Assembly (NCBI GenBank): GCA_029168955.1
Contig: JAPDOI010000010.1
Coordinates: forward strand, 2,999,001-3,063,000
DNA: 64,000 bases
Source of the DNA: Aplectana chamaeleonis
Taxonomy: Eukaryota > Nematoda > Chromadorea > Rhabditida > Cosmocercidae
Direction: 5' to 3'
The notes beneath the pieces are model-generated. The model saw only the letters and a list, made by a program, of their open reading frames with translations. It was not told the origin of the DNA and made no database searches. The first letter of the stretch is position 1, and the number at the start of each line of letters is the position of its first letter. The position numbers and the translations under genes were made by a program. Of this stretch, positions 1 through 9,810 are shown piece by piece.

Positions 1-212
1 CGAGATTGCGAAAAGTCCCCACCGCCATCGACTACGAACGGGGCCGGCACCGGCTGGCAGCAAGCACTGCGCCGATCAATCAGCTCTGCTGAAGGGGGGA
101 GAGGGAACGGCCGTCGTTGAAATCCAACACTCGTCCGAGGGCGGCACATGCGACGGCCGCCTGCCGAACACGCCGGCCGCGTGGGCCGCCATTCTTATTC
201 GGGCACACTTTA
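1..212. repeat. Truncated GC-rich TA-flanked MITE (right part)
   Basis: From about base 38 onward this matches the complete element at 48413-48667, including the central GGGGCCGGCACCGGCTGG block. The right terminal inverted repeat (about 146-212) ends CGGGCACACTTTA, with the presumed TA target at 211-212. The left terminal repeat is missing or replaced. Tc1/mariner-type mobilisation is inferred from the TA. Confidence 0.75.
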
Positions 213-224
213 GAATCTGTAAGA

Positions 225-398
225 TGAGTCGAACAGACCCAGGCACCCTGTTCCTTTCCAACACAACTCGGTTAACGCCAGCGCGTCCACGTGAGTCTCC
301 TTCAAAGCTTCTTGCACTTCGAAGAGACGTTCTCTGGTACAAAGTCTTCGAACGTTAAGAGTCGCGACAAAAACTGAATCGATTGGAGTTTGTAACAT
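225..398 (-). pseudogene. RTE-like LINE endonuclease N-terminal fragment
   Basis: On the minus strand a short open stretch begins VFVATLNVRRLCTRERLF and continues through VDALALTE. That is the opening of the apurinic endonuclease domain found at the N-terminus of RTE-type non-LTR retrotransposons: the catalytic Asn lies in the TLNVR motif and the catalytic Glu in the ALTE motif. In a full element the domain nicks the target DNA to prime reverse transcription. Only about 60 residues remain, and the frame ends close to the MITE boundary at 212, so most of the endonuclease and all of the reverse transcriptase are absent. The assignment to RTE rather than another APE-bearing LINE is by eye. The fragment is dead. 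Confidence 0.6.
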
Positions 399-784
399 AC
401 TTGATCCTGTTGCTCCACAACTTCCTGGATCAAAGGCTTCTTCTGCTGACGAGGGGCGGAGGAGTCTGGTAATTTACTGATTATAACTTAAACGCAGTTT
501 CACTCTCAAGAAAATGTCAATTTAAAATGGTACCCTCGAGAAAAGTAGTTCCTTGCGAGCAATTTTAACGTTTCAGCTCGGCTAAAAACTGATGAATTAT
601 TCTGGAAAAAGGGATGAGTCGTCATTCTCATCGAATGGTGGTTGCGTGAAACCGGCCAAAAATTCGAGAGGTGTTCGATTCTTCTATAATGAATTATTTA
701 TATTTAGCGTGTTCTTTCATTTTTAGAAAACCATCTCACTCTGAAAAGCGTTTCCATGAACTCAAACCCTTACTCGCATTTTCC
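399..784. other. No recognised feature
   Basis: AT-rich sequence between the endonuclease fragment and the first LTR retrotransposon. I see no coding potential, repeat ends or hairpins. Confidence 0.5.
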
Positions 785-788
785 ATAG

Positions 789-1194
789 TGTAAAGTGATA
801 TTATATGAACTCACCGTTGTTGTTAATCTTGTTTCATCCATCCCATCATTCCCCCCTACCTCATCGTTCCGACGCATATTGATTTTGTCATGTTTGAACG
901 TTGTTTCCCCACTGCCAGCCGCCCACCCTCCCCCTGCCATCTGCGCCTCATGGCGCCCTCTACTCTCTCATTTGGCGCCCGTCGCGCGCCCAATTCAAAT
1001 GTGGATCAATGCTTTAAATAGCCGTTCGACCATTGTGATTATTCATTCATCTTCGAGTACGACCATCTAGGACGGCTGGCTGCCCGCATCAACTGTGCCT
1101 ATAGCCGATAAAAGTAAGTTTTTGAAGCTTTCTTATCACATTGGAAAGGGACTTTGTCCCTAGACAGTCTAGCTAAGGGTAAACCACCCTTACA
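789..1194 (+). repeat. 5' LTR of element 1
   Basis: Direct repeat of 5151-5565, with TG...CA termini. A TATA-like TTTAAATAG lies near 1013. The 3' partner has several small indels, including extra bases around 5270-5300. Confidence 0.9.
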
Positions 1195-1212
1195 TGGGGG
1201 CCGAACAAATTT
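1195..1212 (+). other. Candidate primer-binding site
   Basis: Directly after the 5' LTR the sequence reads TGGGGGCCGAAC. The block GGGGGCCGAAC recurs at the same position, just after the 5' LTR, in the second retrotransposon (52920-52930). This supports use of the same tRNA primer. I cannot name the tRNA. Confidence 0.55.
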
Positions 1213-1224
1213 CGGCTTAAACAG

Positions 1225-1454
1225 GTAAGTTTGGTGCAGTCAGAAGCCGGAGAATCTCCGAGATTCCGAAGCTGCACGCACTCAAGTCGTTGGGCCGCTA
1301 ATCGTGGTGGGCTTGATAAGCTGCTTCACTGGCAGACCCTATCAGGTATCGACTGAGCAGGGAGGTGTTCCTACTTGCTCCAGCGCGACCTGAGGGACAG
1401 AGGAATACCCTTTTTACAAGGGTAAGAGCTGCGCAAAATTTTTTTTTCGTTCAG
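1225..1454 (+). other. Possible leader intron of element 1
   Basis: A textbook donor, CAG|GTAAGT, lies at 1222-1230. It is followed 230 bp later by a pyrimidine run and TTCGTTCAG (acceptor ending at 1454), all upstream of gag. Splicing here would shorten the leader. Prediction only. Confidence 0.3.
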
Positions 1455-1848
1455 TGAAGTTCCTCAGCAGCTCTAGGTAACCCCTGGGCCGCAAAATCGA
1501 TCAGAAATCGCTAAGTCGGCAAATTTCGTAGTCGTTCAAAAACCAGAGGTCGCAGACGCGCAGGGTTATGAGAAACGCAAACTTGCGGACTTGCGAGCTT
1601 GTAGCGATCTTTTGGCAGACGCATAAAGGTTCACAACTGGTTTGAGTTCCGCAGCGAGGAACCTCAACAGCGACGGCAGACGCTGAACTCATCGAATAGT
1701 TCGAGTCCAACCAATTTTTTTTGGTGCCAAATGTCAGACGATATTGAACACGAACTGGAGTACGTCCTTGCAAAGGATAATGCACATGGTGGCAAAATGA
1801 CATCAATTGAGCGGAAGCTGACACAGCTCAGAGCTCAAAATTCATAAC

Positions 1849-3657
1849 ATGTCACAACGAAATTTGCAGCAAGTGGCATTGGCAACTACCGAAGTCACCG
1901 CTTGTTTAGCTAGGCTGCAAAACCTACCTGAGCTAATGACACATATGCTCAGGGACGGTGAAGCTACTTCGCCGGAAAGTGTAGACAAGGAAATGAGTCA
2001 GATCCTTGAGACAGAGAGCAAAAAGTTGCTTAGTGTTCTAAGTTCTCTCTGGGAAACTGCAGAAACTTTGGAGCGGTTAGCGATAGACACAAATTCGAAA
2101 CACTGCCAAGCGCTTACCCCAATCTTGGAGCAGGCACAGCATGACGATGTCTGTATGAGCGCTCTTTGGAATTTGCTAAACTTTGACTCCACGGACGTGG
2201 TCGAAGCGGTGATATGTCTACTGAAGGAAAGGCAAAGTAGGGGTAGAAGGCAAGTTGCTGACACCCGTAAAACGGTTCTACCGGCCAGAGACTCTTTGCT
2301 AATGAGTGGGTTTTCCCCAGAGGCACAAATGTTGGATTTCCAAGTGCCGTCATCCCATGCTCCTGCGCGAATCAGAAAGGATGCTGCAATGCAGGCCAAT
2401 GAGCGTGACACACTGCAGAACTGTCAAAGCGCTTTCCGCTTGATGCGGGCAACTGACGCGACAACGGATGTCACTCGACCGCCGCTTAAGTTCGATGCAG
2501 TGCGAGCTACTGAAGGTAGAAACTTACCAAGGTATCCTCAGCGTAGTCCTAGACAAGAGCCTCGCATCTCAACTGGACCTCTTGTGCTGCAGGGAAATGA
2601 TCCCGTGAGAGAGCAGCAGCATCCCGCGGTATCCACCTCTCCAATAAGAGACAACATTCGAAGAGGATTTTCTCCTCTATTAAGCGAAACCAGTTCACAT
2701 TTTGAAGGTGGTGTGGGAGTAACATTAGCAGCCATGGCACTTCCGGAGGTCAAGATTTACAACCATCCTGAGGGTAAGGGGTTCACAAAATTCGTGATTT
2801 CTTTCAGTATGAAATATGGAAGGTTGGGACTAATGGATGATATGCTGATCCATTTGATGAGTGAGAAGTTGGAGGGACACCACAACGCAATGATGAAGAC
2901 GATACCGAAAGAGGTTCGTCAAGGTGGTTTCGCTGATTTTGTTGCAGCGCTGAAGTTTAGGTTTCCCAAGAACACGTCAGCTAAGCGAATGCAATCATAC
3001 GTGAAGCTGAAGCAACTCAGAATGACGAAGTCAGTTACGGAATACTGTGTAGAGCTCGAGAGCCTCACTAGGACGGCAAACCCAGACGCAACAGAAGCTG
3101 ATCTTTCCATGATTAGGGCAAGTGAATTGATCACGCCGCTGACCAACTGGCCCGAGTATTTCCTGCTCTTTGCTGTGATGGAGACATCCGTGCCGCATGA
3201 GGCGTATGACAGACTCAAGAGCCTGGAACAGTCAATCCAGCTGAGCAGGAACGTAACGCAAGCGATTCGCACGGCTATCGAGCCGGAGGAAACGGAAGAG
3301 CAATGGAAGTCACAAGAAAATCTCTCATTCACTGGAGTCGGAGAAGACTACCCTTCAGCGCCTTCCGTTCAAGCTCAACAGAGTGACAAGTCAAATCTTT
3401 TGAAAGAAGGGTATCAACCCACGTCTAGCTCAGCTCCAAATGGCGCTGCTGTGAGGACATGCCACAGTTGTGGTAAGCTGGGGCACTTCCACAGAGACTG
3501 TCGAGAAAAGAGTGCTGTACAAAGTCGCTCGAACGCAGACCATCCTAGCAAAGGGCAGTGGAACGTTCAGCTGCGTGCAGACACAGCCTCGCCGAGTAAT
3601 CGGCACGTGCCACAACAGTATTCGGAGCAAAGCTTCACCACAGTTTCGAAAAACTGA
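1849..3657 (+). CDS. gag: Gag polyprotein of LTR retrotransposon 1
   Basis: An open frame of 602 residues. The N-terminal half is polar and probably partly coiled-coil (Glu/Lys/Leu-rich at residues 40-75). A retrotransposon capsid-type domain spans roughly residues 298-465, including the stretch GFTKFVISFSMKYG and repeated Leu/Trp positions. A CCHC zinc knuckle sits at residues 538-551 (CHSCGKLGHFHRDC, spacing C-X2-C-X4-H-X4-C). Gag builds the virus-like particle, and the knuckle packages the RNA. The capsid and zinc-knuckle arrangement matches the second element at 56.2-59.2 kb. The frame ends in TGA at 3655-3657 and then stays open in the same phase into the protease. In the second element no stop lies between knuckle and protease, so the TGA here is probably a mutation, although readthrough suppression is possible. 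I chose the first ATG because the upstream frame is closed. Confidence 0.85.
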   Translation: MSQRNLQQVALATTEVTACLARLQNLPELMTHMLRDGEATSPESVDKEMSQILETESKKLLSVLSSLWETAETLERLAIDTNSKHCQALTPILEQAQHDDVCMSALWNLLNFDSTDVVEAVICLLKERQSRGRRQVADTRKTVLPARDSLLMSGFSPEAQMLDFQVPSSHAPARIRKDAAMQANERDTLQNCQSAFRLMRATDATTDVTRPPLKFDAVRATEGRNLPRYPQRSPRQEPRISTGPLVLQGNDPVREQQHPAVSTSPIRDNIRRGFSPLLSETSSHFEGGVGVTLAAMALPEVKIYNHPEGKGFTKFVISFSMKYGRLGLMDDMLIHLMSEKLEGHHNAMMKTIPKEVRQGGFADFVAALKFRFPKNTSAKRMQSYVKLKQLRMTKSVTEYCVELESLTRTANPDATEADLSMIRASELITPLTNWPEYFLLFAVMETSVPHEAYDRLKSLEQSIQLSRNVTQAIRTAIEPEETEEQWKSQENLSFTGVGEDYPSAPSVQAQQSDKSNLLKEGYQPTSSSAPNGAAVRTCHSCGKLGHFHRDCREKSAVQSRSNADHPSKGQWNVQLRADTASPSNRHVPQQYSEQSFTTVSKN

Positions 3658-4311
3658 TCTTGGCGTATTACTAAAACGCAGAAACAAGAAAGCGAACTGT
3701 TCCGGAGAAGGACATCCCGTAAAATGCGAATCTTCGGACGCACTGAAGACGCGTTGATCGACTTTGGATCACAAGTCAGCATTTTGCCCATTAACCTCCT
3801 CCTAGCCGCGTCGAGGTCTGGATATGATCTGGATGCGGAGGTGGAAGCAGTACCCGTAGATGAGAAAATGCACATTTACGATGGGTCCGGAAATAAGATG
3901 TCTTTCAAGGGAGCTGTCAGAGTCAGCGTAGCACTGGAAGATGGTAATGAGACGAAAGTGGTCTTCTTAGTAAAGAATGGAGGCGATGAAACTATCGTGA
4001 TAGGGACGAATTTGCTCAACAAGCTCGGGATTTGTGCCATACCAGCATCATCTTGTTGCAAACACAGAGTGAAGCGGGCAGAGAGCAGACGGACGAATCG
4101 TTCGCTCGCAGAAGGCTGTGCGAAAACTAGGAAGAGCTCCGATAGTCTTCGAATCAGGTATATACAGTATTGTGTCGCCGTCACGCCTAACGAAGCGTAC
4201 TGCGGCAGTAGCGGCAGTCAAAGAAATGCACCAAGCCGAAAGAGACAACCGACACAGCAAATAAGGTTGCTGATGCGTCGAGCAGAGGTGCAGAAGACGT
4301 ACCGAACCTAG
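3658..4311 (+). CDS. pro: Retropepsin (aspartic protease) region of element 1
   Basis: The region is in the same frame as gag, beyond its TGA. The first in-frame ATG is at 3724, giving 195 residues. The active-site segment reads ALIDFGSQVSILP (Asp at residue 13 from that ATG), where retropepsins normally carry D-T/S-G. The Thr/Ser is replaced by Phe, which would be expected to damage catalysis. A later IVIGTNLLNKLG resembles the conserved Gly-x-x-Leu-Leu segment that follows the flap. The enzyme would act as a dimer cleaving the Gag polyprotein. The second element keeps DTA in the same place. The frame closes with TAG at 4309-4311. Confidence 0.75.
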   Translation, partial: SWRITKTQKQESELFRRRTSRKMRIFGRTEDALIDFGSQVSILPINLLLAASRSGYDLDAEVEAVPVDEKMHIYDGSGNKMSFKGAVRVSVALEDGNETKVVFLVKNGGDETIVIGTNLLNKLGICAIPASSCCKHRVKRAESRRTNRSLAEGCAKTRKSSDSLRIRYIQYCVAVTPNEAYCGSSGSQRNAPSRKRQPTQQIRLLMRRAEVQKTYRT

Positions 4312-4316
4312 AGAGA

Positions 4317-5126
4317 ATGTCTACTGTTTCTGAGGAACGGATCGTCGCGTCCACTTTGCAAGAACATGAGTGTTCAGCGCAGTCGTCGGATGATATGCCC
4401 AGCAACTCGATTTTGATTGCGCTACCGAAACACTTTGCGAAGGTGCTCACGGATGTTGTTTAGCCCTCATCTGTGAAGTTCGTGGTATATTCTCATTTCG
4501 AAGACCTCGCAGACAAACTCCAGAAGCAGTCTGCATCGTCATCTCTTGTATGGGTCTGGCCAAATGAGGTGCCGAACACCCATCACTTGATCATCTTTCG
4601 GGATGTTGTGGAAAGACATCTGCAACGCGGCGGGACCTTAGAACTGTATCCGGCGCCCTTCGAACTGAATCGTGAGCAAGAATGGAAGCACATCGGGACC
4701 ATATGCCGCTCAATGGCAGAATTCCTGTCCGAACCAGAGAAAGGGTACGACGCCAGAATAGTGGACTATTACAGCGTTATCGGTAAGGGAGGCTCGATGA
4801 AGCACCCAGCACTCAGCCTTGGCATACAACCAAGGAAAGGCGAAGATCGCCTTATGCCGTGCCAATGTCAGATTTATCTGAACCAGCTTGCTCACGTCGC
4901 ATCGAATGTGCTGAATCTGCCTACGTTCGAGCTGAAACTGAAAAGTCCAGACAACGAGCCGCACTCCAATCGTCCGATGATGCAAGCCGATGGTGTTTCC
5001 GCTGCCCAGAAGACCGCCAAACGCCAAGGGTTCAACGCCAATCATGTCAAGGATGTCAACGAGAAACGCCAGCAGTTCATCCACGTCACGAAGCAGATCG
5101 ATCGCAAACGTCAAAAGAAGCCGTAG
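4317..5126 (+). CDS. Unidentified third frame of element 1
   Basis: A different phase from the protease opens at the ATG at 4317, hits a TAG at 4461-4463, and then runs open for over 210 codons from 4464 to 5126 without a usable internal ATG near its start. The product has an aromatic-rich core (SLVWVWPNEVPNTHHLIIF), a segment with LYPAPFELNREQEWKHIGTI, and a Lys/Gln/Arg-rich C-terminus. It is not reverse transcriptase, RNase H or integrase. I do not recognise it. It lies where pol should be and ends just before the polypurine tract, so it may be a lineage-specific accessory frame or the end of an otherwise deleted polyprotein. The second element has nothing comparable. The single stop suggests a recently decayed gene. 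Confidence 0.5.
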
Positions 5127-5137
5127 GAGCTGTCTTC

Positions 5138-5150
5138 CCGAAAGGGGGCG
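5138..5150 (+). other. Polypurine tract of element 1
   Basis: Purine-rich GAAAGGGGGCG lies immediately upstream of the 3' LTR, the expected position of the plus-strand primer. Confidence 0.6.
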
Positions 5151-5565
5151 TGTAAAGTGATATTATATGAACTCACCGTTGTTGTTAATCTTGTTCCATC
5201 CATCTCATCATTCCCCCCTACCCCATCGTTCCGACGCATATTGATTCTGTCGTGTTTGAACGTTGTTTACCATGTCGTCCCCACAGCCAGCCGCTCCGCC
5301 CCCCCCCTGCCCTCTGCGCCTCATGGCGCCCTCTACTCTCTCATATGGCGCCCGGCGCGCGCCCAATTCAAATGTGGATCAATGCTTCAAATAGCCGTTC
5401 GACCATTGTGATTATTCATTCATCTTCGACTACGACCATCTAGGACGGCTGGCTGCCCGCATCAACTGTACCTAAGCCGATAAAAGTAAGTTTTAAAGCT
5501 TTCTTATCACATCTAAAAGGGACTTTGTCCCTAGACAGTCTACTTAAGAGTAACCCACCCTTACA
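5151..5565 (+). repeat. 3' LTR of element 1
   Basis: 415 bp, a direct repeat of 789-1194, followed by the target duplication ATAG at 5566-5569. Confidence 0.9.
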
Positions 5566-5569
5566 ATAG

Positions 5570-6275
5570 AAAAACCAGTTGTTCTGGTTTTGGAGGAAGA
5601 CTTGTATTTTTCAAATGCTGAGCAGCGAAGGTTTGCCAAAAATTAAGCGAAATGGGAAATACATACCTTTTCTTCACGAAAAGCACAATGCTCACAGAAT
5701 TCAAGGCCGACAGTTTTCAAGAACTGCTTTTCAATGAAATTAATTATTTGAACACTTCTGAAAAATGTTTACGACAATAATTTAAAAGCAAGGAAAAATT
5801 CCAAGAAATTCTAAAATCGTTGTTTCTTGGGAGAAAAGAAATCACCATTCATAGGGAGATCAATAAATGATGAATTCTCTGATAATTGAATTCCGTTTAA
5901 GTCTGAACAGTCCTTCAAACAGTGTGAATTTCAGCGACTTGAGAATATTTTGAGGAGAACTTCATTCTTGAAATATGTGGGTATAACTTTTTGTACAGAG
6001 AAAGTCATAATTCGTCTTTCGAGACAAGAGAAACAGATTATGAAGCCTAATTCACATCTCTACAGTCAAGAAACCTAATGAAATTCTTGTTCAAGGTATA
6101 GAGAAAGTCTGTGTCAAGAAATGTTTTTGGAGACTCACATTCACTACTGACCGTGGCCTGTGTTGAGCGGCCCTTGCAAACTCGTGCCAGATACGAGGCC
6201 GCCTAGGGTGGGCATGAGACAGCCTGTAGTGCCGGCATCATTTCCTCCGACTGTGGGGAAGATCAATGAATATAA
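5570..6275. other. Mostly unassigned AT-rich stretch
   Basis: No convincing coding frame in the AT-rich part. A GC-richer patch at about 6140-6250 on the minus strand begins after a CCCACAG (possible splice acceptor) and stays open for about 30 codons. It could belong with the possible exon at 6276-6515. Confidence 0.4.
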
Positions 6276-6515
6276 TCAAGGATGAATCAGCTGTTGTAGA
6301 TACGAATGAGCCTCAATGAGATCCCTATTTTTTGATAGGTTGATCCAGCGCTGCTGCTGGGCCAACTGTCCTGCGCAACGGATAGCCTTGTAGACGTATT
6401 CAGAGCTCGCCTCGAAGCCGTAATACCCGCGGTAAGTTATCATGTTACAGATAAGCAGCGGAAGATGGGCACGTGTAAGATTCCACTCGAAGAGTATGTT
6501 TAATCGAGCCCTCAA
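6276..6515 (-). other. Possible host exon or gene fragment, unidentified
   Basis: Minus-strand open stretch of up to 79 codons ending in TGA. The translation includes YRGYYGFEASSEYVYKAIRC and then LAQQQRWINLSKNRDLIEA. Codon choice is biased towards TTC, GAG, TAC and AAG, and the composition looks like a soluble protein rather than repeat noise. I see no strong splice acceptor upstream, and I cannot name the family. It lies beside a dead Gypsy integrase, so it could also be retroelement sequence or a gene fragment. Confidence 0.25.
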
Positions 6516-8095
6516 TAGAAGATTGTAAGTTTATAATGTCACAAATTGTCCAAAATAAGTCTTCAATGGAAAGACCAGTTTGTAGCCAACAGGATTGAAC
6601 GTCCCATTGCATTCCTTGAAAACCTTGTGGGTCCCAAGAAAACATTCAAACTTCTTATTTTGAAAATTATTCGTTCTGTTCACTATTTCAGAAAATCAAA
6701 ACCCCAACGGGAAACATTATTCGTGTAAAGTTGCAAAAAAATTTCTCATTCCCCAAAGACCATTTGAACGAATACAAACAGATATAAAAGGACCACTTCC
6801 TCAGTGCATTAACGGCAACAAATTCCTTTCAGTAACAGTCTGCGGTTTTTGTGAAATTGTAAGACGTACACCTCTAAAGAATCAAACCACCGAAAATGTA
6901 ATGAGAGCTCTAATTAATGATGTATGTATTATCAAAACACAGTACTCCAAATAAAATAGTTTCGGACCGTGAATCAAATTACCCAATCGAACTTTTTGCC
7001 AGTGTAAACAAAGCACTAGGAGTTAATAATAAATTCGCGACTAGCTACAATCACAACGCTAACGGACAAGTAGAGCGAATGGTAAAAGTCGAAGCTGACT
7101 CATTGACCGCTTAATGTTCGGAAGCCCGTGATATGCGGTCCGATTTTCTAAAACCTATTGTATTTGCTTATAATTGCAATAAATATACCACTACAGGATT
7201 CAGACCATTTCTCATCGTACACAACAGATGCCTCATCACATGGTCCGATATTCTTCACGAGCTGCCTTCGCAACTGACCTACTGCACGGATCGTTTTGCT
7301 GATCAGTTCAGAGCTGGTCTCAAGGACATAATATCCGAGGTAGGATGTCGAATTGCAGAAAAAACCGCGAAGTACAAGACTGGGTATGATTTCGCACTTA
7401 AGGCATGTTTAACGAAATTTTCTGTTGGTGATCTAGTACTTCTTCATGACGACACGGTTCGCCCAAAATTGACTCACCAATGGAAGGGCCCGTTTGTTAT
7501 TGAAAAGATAGAAATACCGAACGTGGGTATTTCCAGTCCAGGCAGTAACAAGAAATTTCAAACGGTTCACACCAATCGTTTGAAATTGTACTCACCTCGT
7601 TCGCCACTAGCCAATGTTTCTGCCTCAAACAACTTACCTACAATACCCGCACTAATTTTCTCAAAAGCCTCAAAAGTCGCGAAGTCGCGACTCTTGCGAT
7701 TTATTTCGTAATAAAATTTCCTCCGTTTGAGCAATGAAGGACATATTTCGAATCAGCATCGAGATCTCTTTCTTTTGAGCTCTCGCATGTCTTACAGCCA
7801 GACAAGGCATATAGGGCTAACACAATCAATCGAGTTGGCCAAGGGGAAAAAAGTATTTTCTGGGTGTTTGACGTAATTCCACGTCCACCTCAACAGTGTT
7901 AACGTGATGGACAACAGTTTAATAAACTGTCTGCTGCTGACCAACTTTTTCTGCAAAATCTCGGTTTTTTGACTTTCTAAACCCGAATATGTCACCATTT
8001 CTACAGCCACAAGCCTCCTCTTCCTTAGATTTACAGAGAGTAGCAAAGTTTCTCATCAACTGTGTCTGAATCCACCCATGGTGGAGAACTTGGGC

Positions 8096-8416
8096 TAGAA
8101 GGAAATTCAACGAGATGAATAGTCCCTTGCTCATCAGCGATTACAGACAGGCTGAAAAGGAAGTCACTCCAAGGGGCTACTCAATAAATATCAACGTCTC
8201 GAATTCAATGTAGAGAATTGAACTTTTCGGATGGTTCCCTGATCAGCGGCTGATTCCTACCGAAGCGTTGAATCACAACGCGGCGCGGTCGACGCCATGC
8301 GATGCTATACCACGCGGTATGTTATCCATAGGCATTCATGAGCCACGTAGTGGGAAGCAGCCTGTCTGCAGTCGCTCATGAGCCAGGGACTATCCATCTC
8401 GTTGAATTTCCTTCTA
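8096..8416. mobile_element. TA-flanked MITE nested in the foldback
   Basis: Terminal inverted repeats of about 60 bp, starting TAGAAGGAAATTCAACGAGA at 8096 with the reverse complement ending at 8416. It abuts the inner end of the left arm of the host foldback. Non-coding. Confidence 0.7.
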
Positions 8417-9033
8417 GCCTATCCCTTCCCGTTGATGACTCGGGGATCTCCCGTGGATTACATTCCCCTCATGTTTCTCTTCCTGTTCTTTCTGCTCTCT
8501 TCTTACTGATTCACCTACGCTCTTATCGTCACCCGAGTGAAACTCTGTCCACGGAAATCGATCCATTTCGCGTGTAATTCGCTCATTGAGCGAGACAGGC
8601 AAAACAGTGCGCTTTCGACGCCATCAAAAGCGGGGTGTGCAGGGTGCGGAGAGGCAGAGACGCAGACACGCAGCGAAGGACTAACCATGCATTACTGCTT
8701 CAGATTTGAGAAACCGAAGAATTTGCCCGAACTTAAACAAGAAAACATCACACCACTGTAAGGCCATTACCACCCCAGCATTCTAAATTGCGGGAAGCGG
8801 CTGATCGTGGGTATCGGAGAACAGAGAGAAGTTATCGATGATTATAACACGATTTTGAGTTTGAAAAGGATAGATGGGAAAAAATCTAATGTGGTTTTTC
8901 GAACTATTTATCATGTACAGCAAACAGCTGCAAATATTACCAGTCCCTGAGAGGGAGTACGGGCCTTCTTGGAAGGGCTGCAGTCAGATCGCTCATTTGA
9001 CGTCGCTGCGAACTACTTTTAACGACCTAAATT
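8417..9033. other. Spacer of the 7639-9493 foldback
   Basis: Unique centre of the foldback. I see no protein-like frame and no further inverted repeats. Confidence 0.5.
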
Positions 9034-9810
9034 TTCTCCAAGTTCTCCACCATGGGTGAATTCAGACACAGTTGATGAGAAACATTGCTACTCTCTGTAA
9101 ATCTGAGCAAGAGGAGGCTTGTGGCTGTAGAAATGGTGAAAGATCCGGGTCTAGAAAGTCAGAAAAGCGAGATGTCGCAGTAAAAGTCGGTCAGCAGCAG
9201 ACAGTTTATCAAACTGTTGTCTATCACGTTAACACTGTTGAGGTGGACGTGGAATTACGTCAAATAACCAGAAAATATTTGAATTCCCCCTTCGCCGTCT
9301 CGATTGATTGTGTTAGCCCTATATGCCTTGTTTGGCTGCGAGACATGCGAGAGCTTAAAAGAAAGAGCTTTCGATGCTGATTCGAATAATGTCCTTCTAT
9401 GCTCAAATGGAGATGTTTGGGCGGAGTTATGACGAAAAGTCGCGACTTCGCGACTTTTGCGGATTTTTTGAGAAAATTAGTGTGGGTATTGTACTACTAG
9501 TAGAGAAGCATCGGACAGTAGTGATCGAACTGTCAGACGCTCACCTCGACTTCCAGCAAAGCATGGTCTTCGTTCGATTCTGAGGAAAGCAAAGTGAGTT
9601 AACTGACATAGTCAATTTGTTCGATTTGCTGAGCTTGGCTTTTCTTCTAAGCCGCTACCGCGCTAAAAGCAATCTTCTGACCTTGTTTTTTTTTCGGATT
9701 GGCGGTTCAGAGAAAATAAAAATTACGGTCAACCAAAACAATTCAATCTCTTTTCAGATATTTCTACTACGCCCGAATATTTATCGAAGCACCAAAACTA
9801 TGATCGATTA

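Larger units (their letters stand above)
789..5565 (+). mobile_element. LTR retrotransposon 1 (gag-pro only, Ty3/Gypsy-like)
   Basis: A complete insertion bounded by two LTRs of 406 and 415 bp, each starting TGTAAAGTG and ending CCCTTACA, with a 4-bp target duplication ATAG at 785-788 and 5566-5569. Internally there is a primer-binding-site candidate, gag, a retropepsin and one further frame. Reverse transcriptase, RNase H and integrase are absent, so any mobility depended on a relative. The gag type and zinc knuckle point to Ty3/Gypsy; BEL/Pao is the alternative. By eye the LTRs differ by roughly 6-7% plus small indels, so the insertion is not recent. Confidence 0.9.
7639..9493. mobile_element. 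1.86-kb foldback element inside the integrase
   Basis: Ends are TACAATACCCGC on the left and the reverse complement GGGTATTGTA on the right, with TA at 7639-7640 and 9492-9493. The arms (7639 to about 8095 and about 9034 to 9493) are imperfect inverted copies over roughly 455 bp, and the centre is unrelated. It shares only its termini with the elements at 16587, 23850, 33102, 36485 and 56284. No transposase is visible. A TA-targeting (Tc1/mariner-type) origin is inferred. Confidence 0.85.
6757..9597 (+). pseudogene. Ty3/Gypsy integrase (end of pol), broken
   Basis: The frame from 6757 begins RPFERIQTDIKGPLPQ, containing the first catalytic Asp (6781-6783). A frameshift near 6920-6950 moves to the next phase, which holds the second Asp (6965-6967, IVSDRESN) and the Glu (7073-7075, NGQVERM). 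These are separated by 35 residues, a full D,D-35-E triad. TAA at 7112-7114 interrupts; the same phase resumes and carries a GPY/F-type module (KLTHQWKGPFVIEKI). At 7639 a foldback element interrupts the frame. Beyond it (9494-9597) the phase continues with a basic Arg/Ser/Pro-rich tail and a TGA at 9595-9597. Integrase would insert the retrotransposon cDNA. The upstream zinc finger, reverse transcriptase and LTRs are not recognisable. Confidence 0.8.
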
